Assembly (NCBI RefSeq): GCF_958295425.1
Contig: NC_081138.1
Location: 4,171,302 to 4,235,301 of the forward strand
DNA length: 64,000 bases
From: Solea solea
Taxonomy: Eukaryota; Chordata; Actinopteri; Pleuronectiformes; Soleidae
Direction of reading: 5' to 3'
The position numbers were made by a program, and so were the translations under genes. The stretch's first letter is position 1. The number at the start of each line of letters is the position of its first letter. This document shows positions 12,613 to 24,509 of the stretch, piece after piece. Below the pieces are notes generated by a model. The model had not been told where the DNA came from, did not search any database, and worked only from the letters and a program-made list of their open reading frames with translations.

Positions 12613-13243
12613 CAGAAGTAAAAGTGATGGTTCAGAGTTCACTTGAACCAGCCCTTACTATAAGCTTTATAAAAGAAGGTTATATACCAAAGAAAACATA
12701 CTTCAAGTTCTGCCAATTAACCCTCCTAAGATTAATACACTGGAACATTTTACAAAAAATACTTCACGGCTGTAAAACACAAGTGCTATCATCACCTTCT
12801 TAATCCTGGTCTGAACTGTCAGGGAAAGGATTATCTCTGATTAGGTAAATGCAAAAATGTACGGGGATTTAGATAAAGCTATCCCCTGTAAATCAGTATC
12901 ATCCCTCAGATTATTTGGACTCCTGTGACCCTGGAGTGGACAGTGGTTGACAGTGGTTGAATACACCGTCTCTTTTCCAAACACAACCCCTCCCCGTCAC
13001 CCCTCTCAGCCATCTCTGCCTTTGCCCTTTTCCCTCTGTTGGAGCCAAAAACAGACACCAGCCACAGGTGGTCTCTGTGCTTTATCGGTTCTGACACACA
13101 TCTCTTGCCCTAAGAGCTTTGAGAGATAATTAAAAATGCATTAGGACAATGAAATGAGGGAGGACGGAGAAGATATGTAGGACAGACAACAATACATAAC
13201 CTTGCTATGGCTTTTTCTGCAGTGTCTCTTGCTGGTGGCACCA

Positions 13244-13269
13244 CTGTGTGTGTGTGTGTGTGTGTGTGT
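13244..13269. repeat. (TG)n microsatellite
   Basis: An uninterrupted run of about 13 TG dinucleotides. It is likely polymorphic. Confidence 0.95.
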
Positions 13270-13905
13270 TTGTAGTGGGCGTGGTGAGGTGTTGTTTCAT
13301 GCCATTGCATTCATTCCACTATCATCACTTCATTTTATTTCTCGCTCTACGAACCATGGTTGAGCAGTGTGACTCCGGCACACTCACTCCATATTTAAAT
13401 GATTCTGACTAACAAATAAACAGCGTCCGCCTGTTTGTTTACTTGCAAATTCACCTTTATGGTCCAGTCAACGTGTTTAAGGGACTGGGTTTTCTTGTTG
13501 TGTTTTTTTTTAATCCCAGCATTATATTGAACAGATGTTCTACAAATGTCTCCACTCCACAAAGAGTGTACGTTAACGTCAATATTCCGCACGCAGTTAT
13601 GACACAGTCCTGCACACATGGCATGGTTGTGGCAACCTTTATTTGTTTGCCAAATAAATTCAGCATGGCTGGATTTCTCGGGCTGGAGATCCTTCTTTTA
13701 TTTTATTACAAAATAACGTGTGTATTATCTTGTATGTTATACCTCCAAACACAAGTTGGATCACTCAATTTCTAAATTTTAATTTGAATGTTCTGTGCTC
13801 TGGTGTATTGATAAATTAAGATGTGAAATTACACTTTTAGTTTACTTTTATCATTTTCATTTACAGTACAATCTACTATAGTGATAACCCTGTGGAGGTC
13901 TTTGA

Positions 13906-13920
13906 CCACTGGGGGCGCTG
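13906..13920 (+). promoter_or_regulatory. Imperfect CTCF-like motif
   Basis: CCACTGGGGGCGCTG fits the extended CTCF consensus except for one missing base in the centre. Weaker than the other candidates in the window. Confidence 0.25.
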
Positions 13921-15441
13921 TGTGGCAATATTTTGCAAGCATCCATTTTGTGCAGGAGCACTTATTAGGTGGCATGACTCACACACATGTTTCACTTTAT
14001 TAATGTTTATTCATAAAAAGCACTCGCCTGTTGTTTACAATGGCTGTCTTCACTCTTTTTTAATGTATTCATAAGCTCTTTTTAATCGTAATAATCTTAA
14101 TTTGTCTTTAATCTTAATATGCAAATGAAGATGAACAACATTTGTACTAGTATGCACTAGAGTTCCCTGATGCGGTTTGGAAAGGGGCAAAAGGGACCTC
14201 AGAAAAAGGCAATCATTCTCTTGTGGAATCATTTTAAATACTGTTTTCGTATCTCTAAATCGCAAATTTAGACACTTTTCAAATGACAATTTGGATCACT
14301 GGGGTTCCGAGTGTCTCTCTAAACGACACATTTGGTCAAATCAGTTGCATCCAACTACTAAAACTTCACATGAGGCTTGAATTCACCTAAAATGCCTGCA
14401 AACCTTCAGAGGTCCACATCTGCTGCTTTGACATGAACAGATAATTTGGACATTTAAATATATTCATTATTTACTGGCCATAACAAAGAAGCCCTAAGGC
14501 ACTACGTTCTTCAAGTCATTTTTGACGTACTGTACATTTTTGTATATTTTTCCCCAGAACAAAGACACACAAACAATTCTGAAAATGGAGTCAATTTTTC
14601 TTGTTTCCAAAAAACATTTATTAATACCAAATCTGACACAATCGCCATTATTGAATTATACCTACCTGATGCATTTCGACACAACAACACTCTTGAATCT
14701 TTTTCAAACCTGTAACTTTTTTCCAGACGGTGACACTTTTTTTCTTTGTTTGGAAAATACCAAAGTTACACATAAGATGCTACACATTAGATATCCATCA
14801 ATGCATTCACTGACATTCCCAGGTGACATATTAAACCAGATAGCATTTGTTTTGTTTATGTTGACCATTCAAATCCCTGATGTTTGTAAGCACCCTTGAT
14901 ATTAATTAAAGAAAAAAAACATTTTCATGAACATGTACTGGATTGTCAGTCAGCTGGCATTAAGGGAATAATGTGACACTTTGGGAAATATCCTTAAAAT
15001 GTGTGTCTGTGCTAAGTTAAGCCACTTATCCGTTGATCTCTTGGCTGTAGCTTTGTGTTTAACGGGCAAAGCCAATAAGCACATTTTCCAAAATGTCAAA
15101 GTATTCCTTTAATTGGCACTTTATGGTAAAAAGGACAATGGACACATTTTCACAGTTTTTGGATTTATGCTTTTGGTGTAGATTGACCTACACTAGATAT
15201 TGTTGTTTTTTTCACAAATTAAATCTAAAATATATTCAATTCTAGGCAAATATGCAGGAAAAACATTGTTTTGTTAACGCCGTTCCTGAATTATTACCCT
15301 TAAGACCTGTCAGTTAGCTAAGCATTTATCATGGATTAAACTTTAACACTACGCCAGACTCAAAGTTGACAAACCGATGACATCATTTTATGTTAAAATA
15401 AACACACAACACCCTGAAATGCACAGCATGATGGTCTGAAT

Positions 15442-15446
<5 letters not shown>

Positions 15447-15518
<72 letters not shown>
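15447..15518. repeat. (TA)n microsatellite, 36 units
   Basis: A pure 72-bp TA run in AT-rich DNA. Such tracts extrude cruciforms and are often length-polymorphic. Confidence 0.97.
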
Positions 15519-15521
<3 letters not shown>

Positions 15522-16549
15522 AATATTTGGATTTGCACAAATGTTTAGATCATTCTCTTTAATTAACATTTAGTCAAATTAAAATAAGTAATGATACAAA
15601 ATACCTCTCAAAAAAGAACATTTTGAAAACAAAAATGCAAATGGCTCAACTGAATAAAGTGCGTTTCTGAAACATGAGGCAGTTTTCACTAAAAGTAGAC
15701 GCCGCTGAAAAGTGTTTGTATCACCACAGAATCACATCTATGGGATGTTCCCTTAACTAAAACACATTAGTCAAAAGAGCAGACATTAGCAGGGTTTCTG
15801 AACACGCAAAGAAAACACCCCCGGTTATAGATGAATAAATAACAAAGTCATGAAAAAAACAAGCAGATGAACCATGTGGTTATTATGGTTGTTAGTGCGC
15901 CTTCTGGAGGATTATAAAAGCCTTCTCATTAATAAAGATTCTGCAAAGAGACAAGATGAGGAGAGAGTGTGTTGTGGCAGAAGAGATGCTATAAAAGACC
16001 TGCAGTTTCTCTTTTTTTCAGATAGTCCAGCTCCTGAAACATCAGTTTTGTGCGTTTGGTCCAATCTGAAAGCGTTTTGTTTTTGTTGTTTAATCATGCA
16101 GTGCATCGACACAGGTTTCACTGTCCAAAAATCACTTGGTTTATATTTACACTTCTTAGGTAACGTACTGCAATCCTTTTGCATTTAAAAGACCTTTTTT
16201 TTGTTGTCGTTTGCATTGAGTTTACTCTTTTAATTAAAAAGACAAATCACTCGGTAGCGAGAATAACGAGCTAAGGTGACGAACGTCGCACAGATGCACA
16301 GTAAATATGGAGCTTCAGCCAAGAAAAGATAAGTGTAGAAAATGAACTTATTTCTCACTCCGTCTCGCTCCAGTTTCACTCACACCATGCATCTGAAGCA
16401 CAGCAGACGATTCTCTGTTGGCGATAAGCGGGAACTCTCAGCGCTTACAAGGTTTGCTTTTGGTCAAAGGCATGCTAGCCGTGCAGCTACAGACTCCAGC
16501 GCCATATTTACTGTAGACAAATGAGATTTGCTTATTTCCTCATGGGCAA
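15519..16549. other. Intergenic DNA
   Basis: No gene recognised. The opposed open frames at 15874-16188 lack any known motif. I see nothing else of note. Confidence 0.45.
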
Positions 16550-17033
16550 CAAGTTCTAGCATGACTCAGCTCGGCTCGAAAATGTGATGACACTGGAGTC
16601 ATGAGCTCGCGACGTGCGACACAAGAATCAAACACAACAATGCCAAACTGTAGATCAGTTAAAAAAGACTTAAAAATCCTGAAAATGTGCGTTAATCTCC
16701 AACAGTTAGCGACGACATTTCTAAAATCTCAATATTTAACACAGAAGTCTGGCGTATTTAGCAACAGCTCTGAAAGCCGGCGATCCTGAGCCAAATCCGT
16801 ATTTCAGTTCAGTGACTGTTTCAGACGGAGTCTGTGCTCCAGTCACACAGGAAGTCCTGAACGATTCCTTTTGATGAACTGATTCTAATGATTCAGTACA
16901 CCAAAAACAACTGCTTTTGCTCATCACGACACTTTCATGCAGCCATCGCCGCCTGCGTTGAGGAGGTGCTATAGGACTGGAAAATGACGTGCCCGATACC
17001 AAGCCGAGTCGGGCTAAGCCGTGCTAGAACAGT
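16550..17033. mobile_element. Long-TIR MITE (GTTCTAGCA family)
   Basis: The left end starts with gttctagcatgactcagctc and the right end reads gccgagtcgggctaagccgtgctagaac, which is its inverted counterpart with some mismatches. Internal blocks (gaactgattctaatgattca, gtctggcgtatttagcaaca) recur at 35735-35960 and, inverted, at 57640-57960. It has no transposase and ends 13 bp before the GPCR stop codon, so it probably supplies part of that gene's 3' UTR. Confidence 0.7.
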
Positions 17034-17045
17034 GCCGTACGTCTC

Positions 17046-19261
17046 TCAAGACTTCTCGCAGTGCGGCGGTGACTGCTCTCGCTGAAAGAGCAGACTCATG
17101 CCCTTCCTGAAGCGGTGGTCCCTGACACTGTAGATGATCACGTTACAGCAGCTGTTTCCTGTCAGGATCCAGAAGGCAATGAAGGAAAAGTTACACCAGG
17201 TGTATCCCACCACGTTCCCGAACACAAAGACCGCGATGGGCGAGAAGGACGCCGTGAAGGCGAATGTCAGGATGCCAATCGTCTTGGCAGCCTTGATGTC
17301 TGAAAAGGAGGGTCTGTGCGAGCAGCCGCCTCCTCCGACACTGCTGCCATCGCTCAGACTCCCCTGTGAGAGCAGTTTGCGTTTGCGCGAGTACCGTCGG
17401 ATACTCGTGAAAGACAAGATGTTGACTGCCAGCGTTCCACCGAGCAGCGTGAAGTCAAATGCTGGGAATAACAGCAAAATGTAGGCGTCGGGTGGCGGCT
17501 GGCTCCCAAACAACAGTGGCGTGTAGTTGCACATGCGACTGCATTCGTTGTACTCCAAAATGAAGTTCCTGCTAAAGGTGAGAGGCGCGAGAGCCAGCAG
17601 GAAGCTAGCGGCCCAGGAGAGCAGGATGAGGAGCAGGGTCCGCTTGCGCGTCACCAGGACGTCTTTGTGGAGAGGCCACAGGATGGCGACACTTCGCTCC
17701 AGGGTCATGAGGAAAATGGTGCTGATGGAGACAAACGTGCAGCCGGCGAACACGGGGCCGATCAGCATGCACGGCTGCCAGGGACTCACGAGTCCACCAA
17801 CCGAGGAGGAGGATGCCGGGGACGTAGGACTACCCTGGTACCATGAGGGAGGAGTGGTCGTCACCATCAGCGATATTTCCGTGTAGACGGAGAAAGGAAC
17901 CACGAGGACACCGACCATCATGTCCGCTATGGCCAGAGACACTGTCGAAAGAGGGGGAGAAGAAAAGAGTTTAGGGGAAACAGTCAAGCTTTTTTTCCTC
18001 GTTGATTTACCTCCTGCACTATTAAGCCTCTGGTGACAGCTGACACCTTTTCTGATGCCAGTCATTTGGAGGAAGAAGAAAACAACACAACGGCGCTCAG
18101 TGACAATGTTAACCCTTTATAACCGAGTGTATCGCTGACGACACGTTTGCACACGCGCACTTTGCATTACTGTAGTTACGCAACAGTTTCGAAAAACTGA
18201 GAAGTTGCGCGCCAAAGCCGACATGTGGTTATTACGGTAATTTCCCTCAAATCGGTGTCTCTGTCACCAAAGAGGAGGGAGTGGGAAAAACACCTGTACA
18301 TAGTTTTCCCCCTGTTTTTGCACATTGAGAGACATACATTTTATGTTAAATATGTTTCATACTGTTTTAAATTCCATATTTAACATGCAAAATCTGTGTA
18401 TGTATGTACAACTGCAGTGTTTTTCTAATTTTAAATTGTTAAAACAGTATTTTAACATGCAGTAAATTGTGAATAAATGCCAGATATTGGAAGTTATTCT
18501 GGAATTTTCATTTAATTTTTGATTTATTAATGGTTAAAATAAGCAACATTTTGAGAGTTAGGTGTTAAACACTTAAAGTCATATTAACTATTTTGTATCT
18601 TCAGTCCCTCATTCAAACTCAGTGGCACTGAGCATCACAGCATTGTAAAACTACGATAATGAAGTGAAATCATGGTGACATTACAATATTTATATATTCA
18701 TATATTGGTCATTGTGCACCCAACATGTCGGCATTCATTTTAGATAATTCCAAATGTATTATTATTTATCTAGATGCCGACTCCTTTTTTCCTGTGAGTC
18801 ATAATCCAATTACAAACATGAAGAATTAGCATGTTCTGCATTTATTAATTCATCTAATGTGAGTGTCAAAAGAAGGAGGCTTATGCTGTCTGCTGTCACA
18901 GTGGAAAGAAAAGCACCGATTTGCATTCATTCAAATCAACTGCTGATAATGGAAAAAAAAAAGGATGGTAAAAAAGTTCCCATCACTCACCTTTCAGGTA
19001 TCCCTGTGGTGTCCTCGACTGCCTAGTTTGCACAAAAACAGTGAGCGTGACCACATTTCCGACCACGATGGCAAACGCCAGGCTGACCATGAACACCACG
19101 GTCAGGGTGCGATTGACAAAACCACAGCAGCAGAGCGTGCAGAGAGGGGCCAGGGTCTGTCCTGACCCCGGTGCTGCCGTCAGGTTCAATGGTCTGTCTG
19201 TGATCGGCAGCTGCGCCGCTGCACCGCTGGAGATACTGACGTTGTGAAGCAAAGCAGTCAT
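17046..19261 (-). CDS. Class A (rhodopsin-like) orphan GPCR, aminergic-like, two exons
   Basis: Two exons join in frame on the minus strand: 19261-18991 (donor AAAG|GTGAGT) and 17941-17046 (acceptor TTCGACAG), giving 388 aa. The N-terminus has sequons at N7, N26 and N50. TM1 carries GNV (N69), TM2 LAIADMMVGVLVVPF with D97 (D2.50), and C148 sits exactly 25 residues before R173, as expected for C3.25. TM4, a long ICL3 rich in Arg, Lys and Ser, TM6 and TM7 follow. TM2 resembles aminergic receptors. Several class A motifs are altered: DRY is E172-R-S, the TM6 CWxP is FSP, and NPxxY is N357-V-I-I-Y. The second exon also reads open upstream through the intron to 18065, but that stretch has no receptor sequence and the acceptor at 17942-17943 is strong. 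The ligand and family are not identifiable by eye. Expected location is the plasma membrane. Confidence 0.88.
17944..18989 (-). other. GPCR intron
   Basis: A GT...AG intron of about 1.05 kb splitting the receptor between TM1 and TM2. It is AT-rich with no repeat or nested gene that I recognise. Confidence 0.75.
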
Positions 19262-19512
19262 GGCCCAGGACGGACTGGTGTGTCCTTGTGGATGTGGTGG
19301 TAGAAGAGCCGATCAGGAAACCATGTCCTGTTGAATAAAACACATTTAAATCATTTTGCTTAAAAGAAATTAAAGAAAAATCACACAGAATATATCAATT
19401 CAATTGTTATTCTGTCAGAGTAATCAGGTACTTAGTCTGTATAATGAAATGTGCAAGCAAAGCCATCATTATAGGGATATGTAACTAAAGTTTAAATCAG
19501 GTACATTGGATA

Positions 19513-19765
19513 GTAGAGCTGCAACTAATGATTATTTTCATAATCGATTAATCTGTCCATTATTTTCTCGATTAATCGTTCAATGGTCCATAAAATATCA
19601 GAAAACCTTAAAAAAGAAAAAGAAAATACTCACATTTAAGAAGCTTAAACAATCGGAAATCTTGTTTTAATCATGAAAAAAGCCTTGAACCGATTAATCG
19701 ATTATCACAATAGTTGTCGATTCATTTAGTAATCGATGAATAATCGATTCATTGGAGAGTATTGC
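19513..19765 (+). mobile_element. MITE (CTGCAACTAA family)
   Basis: Starts gagctgcaactaatgatta with AATCGATTAAT blocks and ends with taatcgatgaataatcgatt, an inverted arrangement. It is a non-autonomous element about 250 bp upstream of the GPCR start codon. A fragment lies at 6573-6635. Confidence 0.6.
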
Positions 19766-20109
19766 TGTCCCTCCCTCTTCTCCAACTGAAAGAAGAATCC
19801 ATGAGGAGCTACTCTTACACCACGTTTTCCATAATATGACCATAAACAGAATTTGCAGGCGTTTTAAATTGCAAATAAACCCACTACTTTATTGTTATCA
19901 GTGAAGTCCAGTATTTCAATGTAGCTTAATCTCTGATGACATGCTGCAGTTGTTTTTTGAGTCATTGCAGATGTTGCTTTGTCATCAAGCTTCATCTTCA
20001 TATGATCAATCCACAAAAAGCTGCAAATCTTCTCAATTCTGTTCCATCATAAAATGTCGTACCACAAACCAAATCAAGGTTTTGGATGACTAAAAAATTC
20101 AGTCAGGCC
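19766..20109. other. Intergenic DNA
   Basis: AT-rich sequence upstream of the GPCR. I see no gene or clear element. Confidence 0.4.
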
Positions 20110-20200
20110 CTGGTCTGGTCCGCCTTATGTCAGCTGGGATTGGCACCAGCATCCTCCGCAACCCTCATGTGGTAGAAGATGAGCGAATGAATGATAAATT
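20110..20200 (+). mobile_element. SINE tail remnant
   Basis: Carries tgtcagctgggattggcac and tagaagatgagcgaatgaatg, the 3' tail of the same dispersed family as 8005-8327. The head is absent. Confidence 0.65.
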
Positions 20201-20213
20201 GAGTCAGTCATGT

Positions 20214-20425
20214 ATATGCCTGGGGAGCCAATGGCTGAGTGAAAAGGGTTGCCGGATCAAATCCCGACAGGTAGTAAGTAAAGGAGTAAGGCAATTGGAT
20301 TAATTGGGTTAATTGGACACTCTTAATGGGTGAGCCACATCCAGTGTACCCCCCCAATGCCCAAAAGCAGGTGGTCTGCTGTAGTGACCCCATACCATTC
20401 ATACAGCTTCAACCTCCAGGGGTGG
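20214..20425 (+). mobile_element. tRNA-derived SINE-like element
   Basis: The head has a near A box (tggctgagtga) and a near B box (ggatcaaatcc), each one base off consensus at tRNA-like spacing. It is followed by gtgagccacatccagtgtac and a C-run. This is a second SINE family, distinct from that at 8005. Confidence 0.55.
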
Positions 20426-21667
20426 TGCGACCCTCCACAGCAGCTTATATTATACATTTAGCTGCTGTTTAAACTGCTCCTCTACATCTATATCATGCTT
20501 ATATCATAGAAGACATAACATATAAATGCAAACATAGACCATTTAAAAAGAAAACTGTGAAAAATCGGCTGTTTTGGTGTAATACTGTGTCACAGCACTC
20601 AGTGAGAATAAGGAAGGCTATAACTATGTGAAGACACGTGGCCACCAAAATACATGCCATTTTCAAAGCAGGTAGGATTAGTAACATACAAATACAGAGT
20701 ACGCGCTTCTTCTGTGGCCTAACACTGTTGGAAGCACCTCGGTGCTATCAGTAGCGCGGGTGCAGGACTAAACGTCTCTCAGCTGACAACAAAATACGCA
20801 GGTCCTTCAATCATTTAAGCTGCTCACTGGACCGGAGAGCAGGAAGGTACGTGCGTCCGAGACGACGGAGAGTAACTGGACTGGACGTATTCAGACCAGC
20901 GCGAAAACCCGAGTCCAGTGTCCTCAGCAGCTTGAAACACAGTCAACGAAACATCACAGTTTAAATCCTCTAACTGAATTTCTTCCTCGGAAATAATAAG
21001 AAGGGAAAACACGTCTTCGTGACCGGCACGTTGTTCCAGATCAGTGTAATTAAGTTTCTTTGAGGTTTATTACTAGGCACAAAATTCCATGAATATCAAT
21101 CGCGTATGGAGACAATAATTATTTATTTGTTAGCCTTTGGTGGACTCATGTGCAGTGTGTTGGACAACAGCCCGGAAGAAACAGGACAAAAAAACGTCTC
21201 TATAGAGAGAGAGAGTTGTTTTGTTTTTACATCTCAGCCAATTAAGGTTTACCTTTACACTTGGAATTGGACAAAGGGGGAAATTCTGTATATAGATGGT
21301 TCCTTTAAATCTAGATTCCCTTCTTTATTCCACACATAAAGTTCAAATCTGCTGCTAATAAAAAAAAAAAAATCATATGTTATGTTATATTGCATCATAC
21401 ACTTTTACAGTGTAATAATGTACAGAAACAACATGGTAATAGTATGTTAACTCCATCTTATTTTTCTACAGTAATAGTGCGGTAATAAGGAGATAATATT
21501 GTAGTAATGTTACAGTGTTTCCGATATAATGAGAGTTACCATTATAATTAATTGATTTGAGAGTTTCAGCGTTGAATATTGTATTTTTACTGCCTGTATT
21601 TGATTTATTTTTACTGCTCTTTTAATCATGTGACCTTGACTGCTCTGAAACTTAAATTAAATAGATC

Positions 21668-21698
<31 letters not shown>

Positions 21699-22057
21699 GT
21701 TATCAGTGTAATAATCACTTCTTATTACCAAGCTATTGATTGGTGATTACTATAATAATTAAATAATATTACAATTATATGACATACCATATTAAAAAAT
21801 ATATACTATTACCATATTGTGACTGTACTGAAATGTAATGTTTTTAAGCTATATTTTTGACACTGATTAATTTCTTTTTGCCCATTAAATTAAAGATATT
21901 TTGATATTTTTTATTGTATATAATGAAATAATTTAAATGATTAGAAACCAGGGCTTTCCTGTCAATCTTTGCCTCAGAAGTGCTGTGTGGTTTCTCCGTT
22001 GTGTTGGATTCCTGTGGTAATCGTGCATGTCAAATACCAAAGGGCTCCATATACATA

Positions 22058-22061
<4 letters not shown>
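20426..22061. other. Intergenic DNA
   Basis: Locally GC-richer between 20700 and 21020, then strongly AT-rich with an (ATT)n run at 21668-21695. The open frames are short and have no recognisable domain. The GC-richer part could be an upstream exon or promoter of the GPCR, but nothing proves it. Confidence 0.4.

Positions 22062-22119
<58 letters not shown>
22062..22119. repeat. (TA)n microsatellite, 29 units
   Basis: A pure AT/TA run of 58 bp. It causes artificial tyrosine/isoleucine open frames on both strands. Confidence 0.97.
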
Positions 22120-22123
<4 letters not shown>

Positions 22124-22144
22124 ATCTCGTTGTTATAAAGACAA

Positions 22145-22644
22145 TAATCTTTTTCCTCTTCTTTTGGCTTCTCCCTTTAGGGGTCACCACAGCGGAACGT
22201 CAGCCTCCTATCTTGTCCTCTCCCTTGTGTCCTCCGTCATAACATCCACGAACCTTCTCTGTGGTCTTCCTCTTCATCTCCTGCCCGGCAGCTCCGTCGT
22301 CAACATCCTTTGTCCACTAACCAAAGCATCTCAACCTTCCATCCGTCCATCTTCTACCACTTTATCCTCCTCATGAAGGTCACGGGGGAAGCTGTGCCAC
22401 ATAGAGACAAACAACCCATCTCAACCCTGTTTCTTTTCTTTTATTTCCAAACTGTTCAATCCTGTCCATCCTCGTCGCTCCCAATGGGAATCTGAGCATC
22501 TTCAGCTCTGCTTCAGCTCCTGCCTTTGAGACATTGCCACTGTCTCCATGCCATACATCATAGCAGGTCCCTACTGTCTTGAAGACCTTCCAGCCTGTCT
22601 TTTCCCAAATGAACGTGTGGTTTGGGGCAGTTTTAGTCCTGTTT
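22145..22644 (-). mobile_element. Non-LTR retrotransposon remnant, interrupted by a SINE
   Basis: The plus strand reads ttggcttctccctttagggg, caccacagcgga, then phrases such as cttctctgtggtcttcctctt and ccatacatcatagcaggtcc. These are typical of the reverse-transcriptase 3' portion of RTE-like fish LINEs in minus orientation. It is degraded and not open. A SINE fragment at 22337-22416 splits it and is flanked by a 10-bp duplication. Confidence 0.6.
22327..22426 (-). mobile_element. SINE fragment with 10-bp target-site duplication
   Basis: An 80-bp piece of the dispersed SINE tail (ttctaccactttatcctcctc, gagctgtgccacatagagac in related copies) is bordered by catctcaacc at 22327-22336 and 22417-22426. 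The duplication shows it inserted into the older LINE remnant. Confidence 0.75.
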
Positions 22645-22855
22645 CTACTGCTTTATCCTTCACATGAGGATCCCAGGGGAGAGCCAATCCCAGCAAACCT
22701 CGGGGGGGAAACAAACCTCTCTGCATGTTTTTGGACTGTGAGAGGGAGCTGGGGTACCCAGAGACAACCCATCCACACAGAAATGGAAACGGGAACTTGA
22801 ACCGGTGACCCTCTTGCTGTGATGTAACAATGCTAACCACTGTCCCCCTATCATG
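22645..22855 (-). mobile_element. SINE-like dispersed repeat, minus orientation
   Basis: Contains the reverse complements of the family blocks, including gcatgtttttggactgtgag and the tRNA-like head end (gtgaccctcttgctgtgatg ... gctaaccactgt). It lies directly behind the LINE remnant. Confidence 0.7.
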
Positions 22856-24093
22856 TAGTCTTCTGTGTTCTTCCCTGAAGCCAATCCTGAAGTAAAAATA
22901 ACCAAAGGGGGCGATTTCATTGGTTTTAAAATAATTCCGTTTGAATGAAACGCGGTGGGGAAATGAGCCTTTATACTTTACAACATCAGTAAATCAGGTT
23001 TTTTACAGTAGAACATGAACATATAGTCCAGTAGGCGTCTGGTTGCAAGTGTCTGTGAACTACTTGGTGTCGGCCTTCTTGAACTCCTGAACTCACACAG
23101 TGAAGTTGGTGCTCGACATTGAAACAATGGCTTTGTTCAACACTAGGAAACTCCTTTCACATAGTCACATGATGTCTTTCACATTGTCATTTGTATGAAT
23201 TTTTTTTTTTTGCAAAAAAAACAGATTTTTGCCACGTTTTCCTCAGTCCACACCAAATCCCATGGAGAAAATCGGCTATTTTAAATCACGGCACACAACA
23301 GTTGTTGATCTACTGTTGCCGCCATCATTAAGTTCAAACTTAACAAACAAGGCAGCAGCAGAGCAGCAGCTCCTCTGTTAAAAATGCTGATTTTCTGTAT
23401 GGACTTTGGTGCAGGAGAGTGAGGGGATGACAAACTTCAGTCTCTAGCTGGATAAGGCTGTCTTAAGATAATTGTAGACTTAGACTTAGAGTTTTTTGTG
23501 AAGTGAAGTTGTCCTTCCTGCCCAATCTGACAGCTACAGTGTCATCAGTGACAGCGAGTGTCCAGGTCTCAGGCTCCCTCACAAAATCCGCCATGGTGAA
23601 GTCTGCTTTTCTTTGCACAGCCTGACAACTGTGATTCAGACGCCGCTGCAGCAAGAAAAATACGGTTTTATAACTCGGAGGCCATTCGACCTCGAAAAGA
23701 AACTTGTAAAATACTTGAGAAATGTGGGAGAGAAAGGCGATGAAAAAAAGAGTCAGACACAGGTTATCCTTTGCTATTATTTGTGTGGTAAAAAAGAAAG
23801 AAAGAAAAGGAAATGTTTTTTTGGATGAACCTCATTAAGGGGCTCTCATGCCTTTACCTTGAGTGAGTATGACAGGTGGAAGTGAACCCTGTGGCAAGAC
23901 CTCAGGCTAAATGAGATAAGCAGCTGACACACACACACACACACACTTTAATTTAAGCTCCTGAGCTCCTGTGTGTGTGTCTTCTCACATGTGATTGTGA
24001 GAAACAGTAACAATCATCAGTATTCTGTATGTTTATAGAAGTGAGTCTGGATCACTAACGCTGTGCAGCCAGGGACAGCAGGTCTCCTCTTTA
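22856..24093. other. Intergenic DNA
   Basis: No gene recognised. It has a (CA)n run at 23929-23946 and poly-A/poly-T runs near 23200. Confidence 0.4.
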
Positions 24094-24509
24094 CTCAAGA
24101 GCAGGGGTGTCAAACATACGGCCCGGGGGCCAGAACCGGCCCGCCAGAGGGTCCAATCCGGCCCACAGGATGAATTTGTTAAAATTTCACACTAATCTAA
24201 ACATAATGTCAAATGCTCCAGATACCCGTGACTAAATGTTTGTGCCTTTATAGATCCAGTGTGCTGTGTAAATAGTACATTTAGGCATGATATTGTTGAA
24301 ATTGCACTTAAATTTCGCAAGAAATTTCATGTTTTGTAAAAATATCCTTCATTAAATGTAAAACAAAGGAGAAAAAACAAAGGAGTTCTTGTTGTTCATA
24401 GGTTATTATGCTATTATTTTACTAGTTTTACTGGTCCGGCCCCCTTGAGATCAAATTGTGCTGTATGTGGCCCCTGAACAAAAATGAGTTTGACACCCCT
24501 GCTCAAGAG
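24094..24509. mobile_element. hAT-type MITE with 8-bp target-site duplication
   Basis: The 400-bp element (24102-24501) begins CAGGGGTGTCAAAC and ends GTTTGACACCCCTG, perfect terminal inverted repeats. It is flanked by CTCAAGAG at 24094-24101 and 24502-24509. The 8-bp duplication and CAGGG-type ends are diagnostic of hAT elements. No transposase is encoded. Subterminal GGCCC-rich segments are also inverted. Confidence 0.92.

Larger units (their letters stand above)
12613..15446. other. Intergenic DNA
   Basis: No gene recognised. It contains a (TG)n microsatellite at 13244-13269 and a CTCF-like motif at 13906-13920. A 125-codon open frame at 14522-14899 has no recognisable domain and AT-rich codon use, so I leave it uncalled. 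Confidence 0.45.

Noticed and set aside
14522..14899. 125-codon open frame
   Set aside because: No recognisable motif, AT-rich and low-complexity phrasing, no splice context or neighbouring exons that extend it.
17527..17886. Plus-strand open frames opposite the GPCR exon
   Set aside because: They are antisense shadows of the receptor coding sequence.
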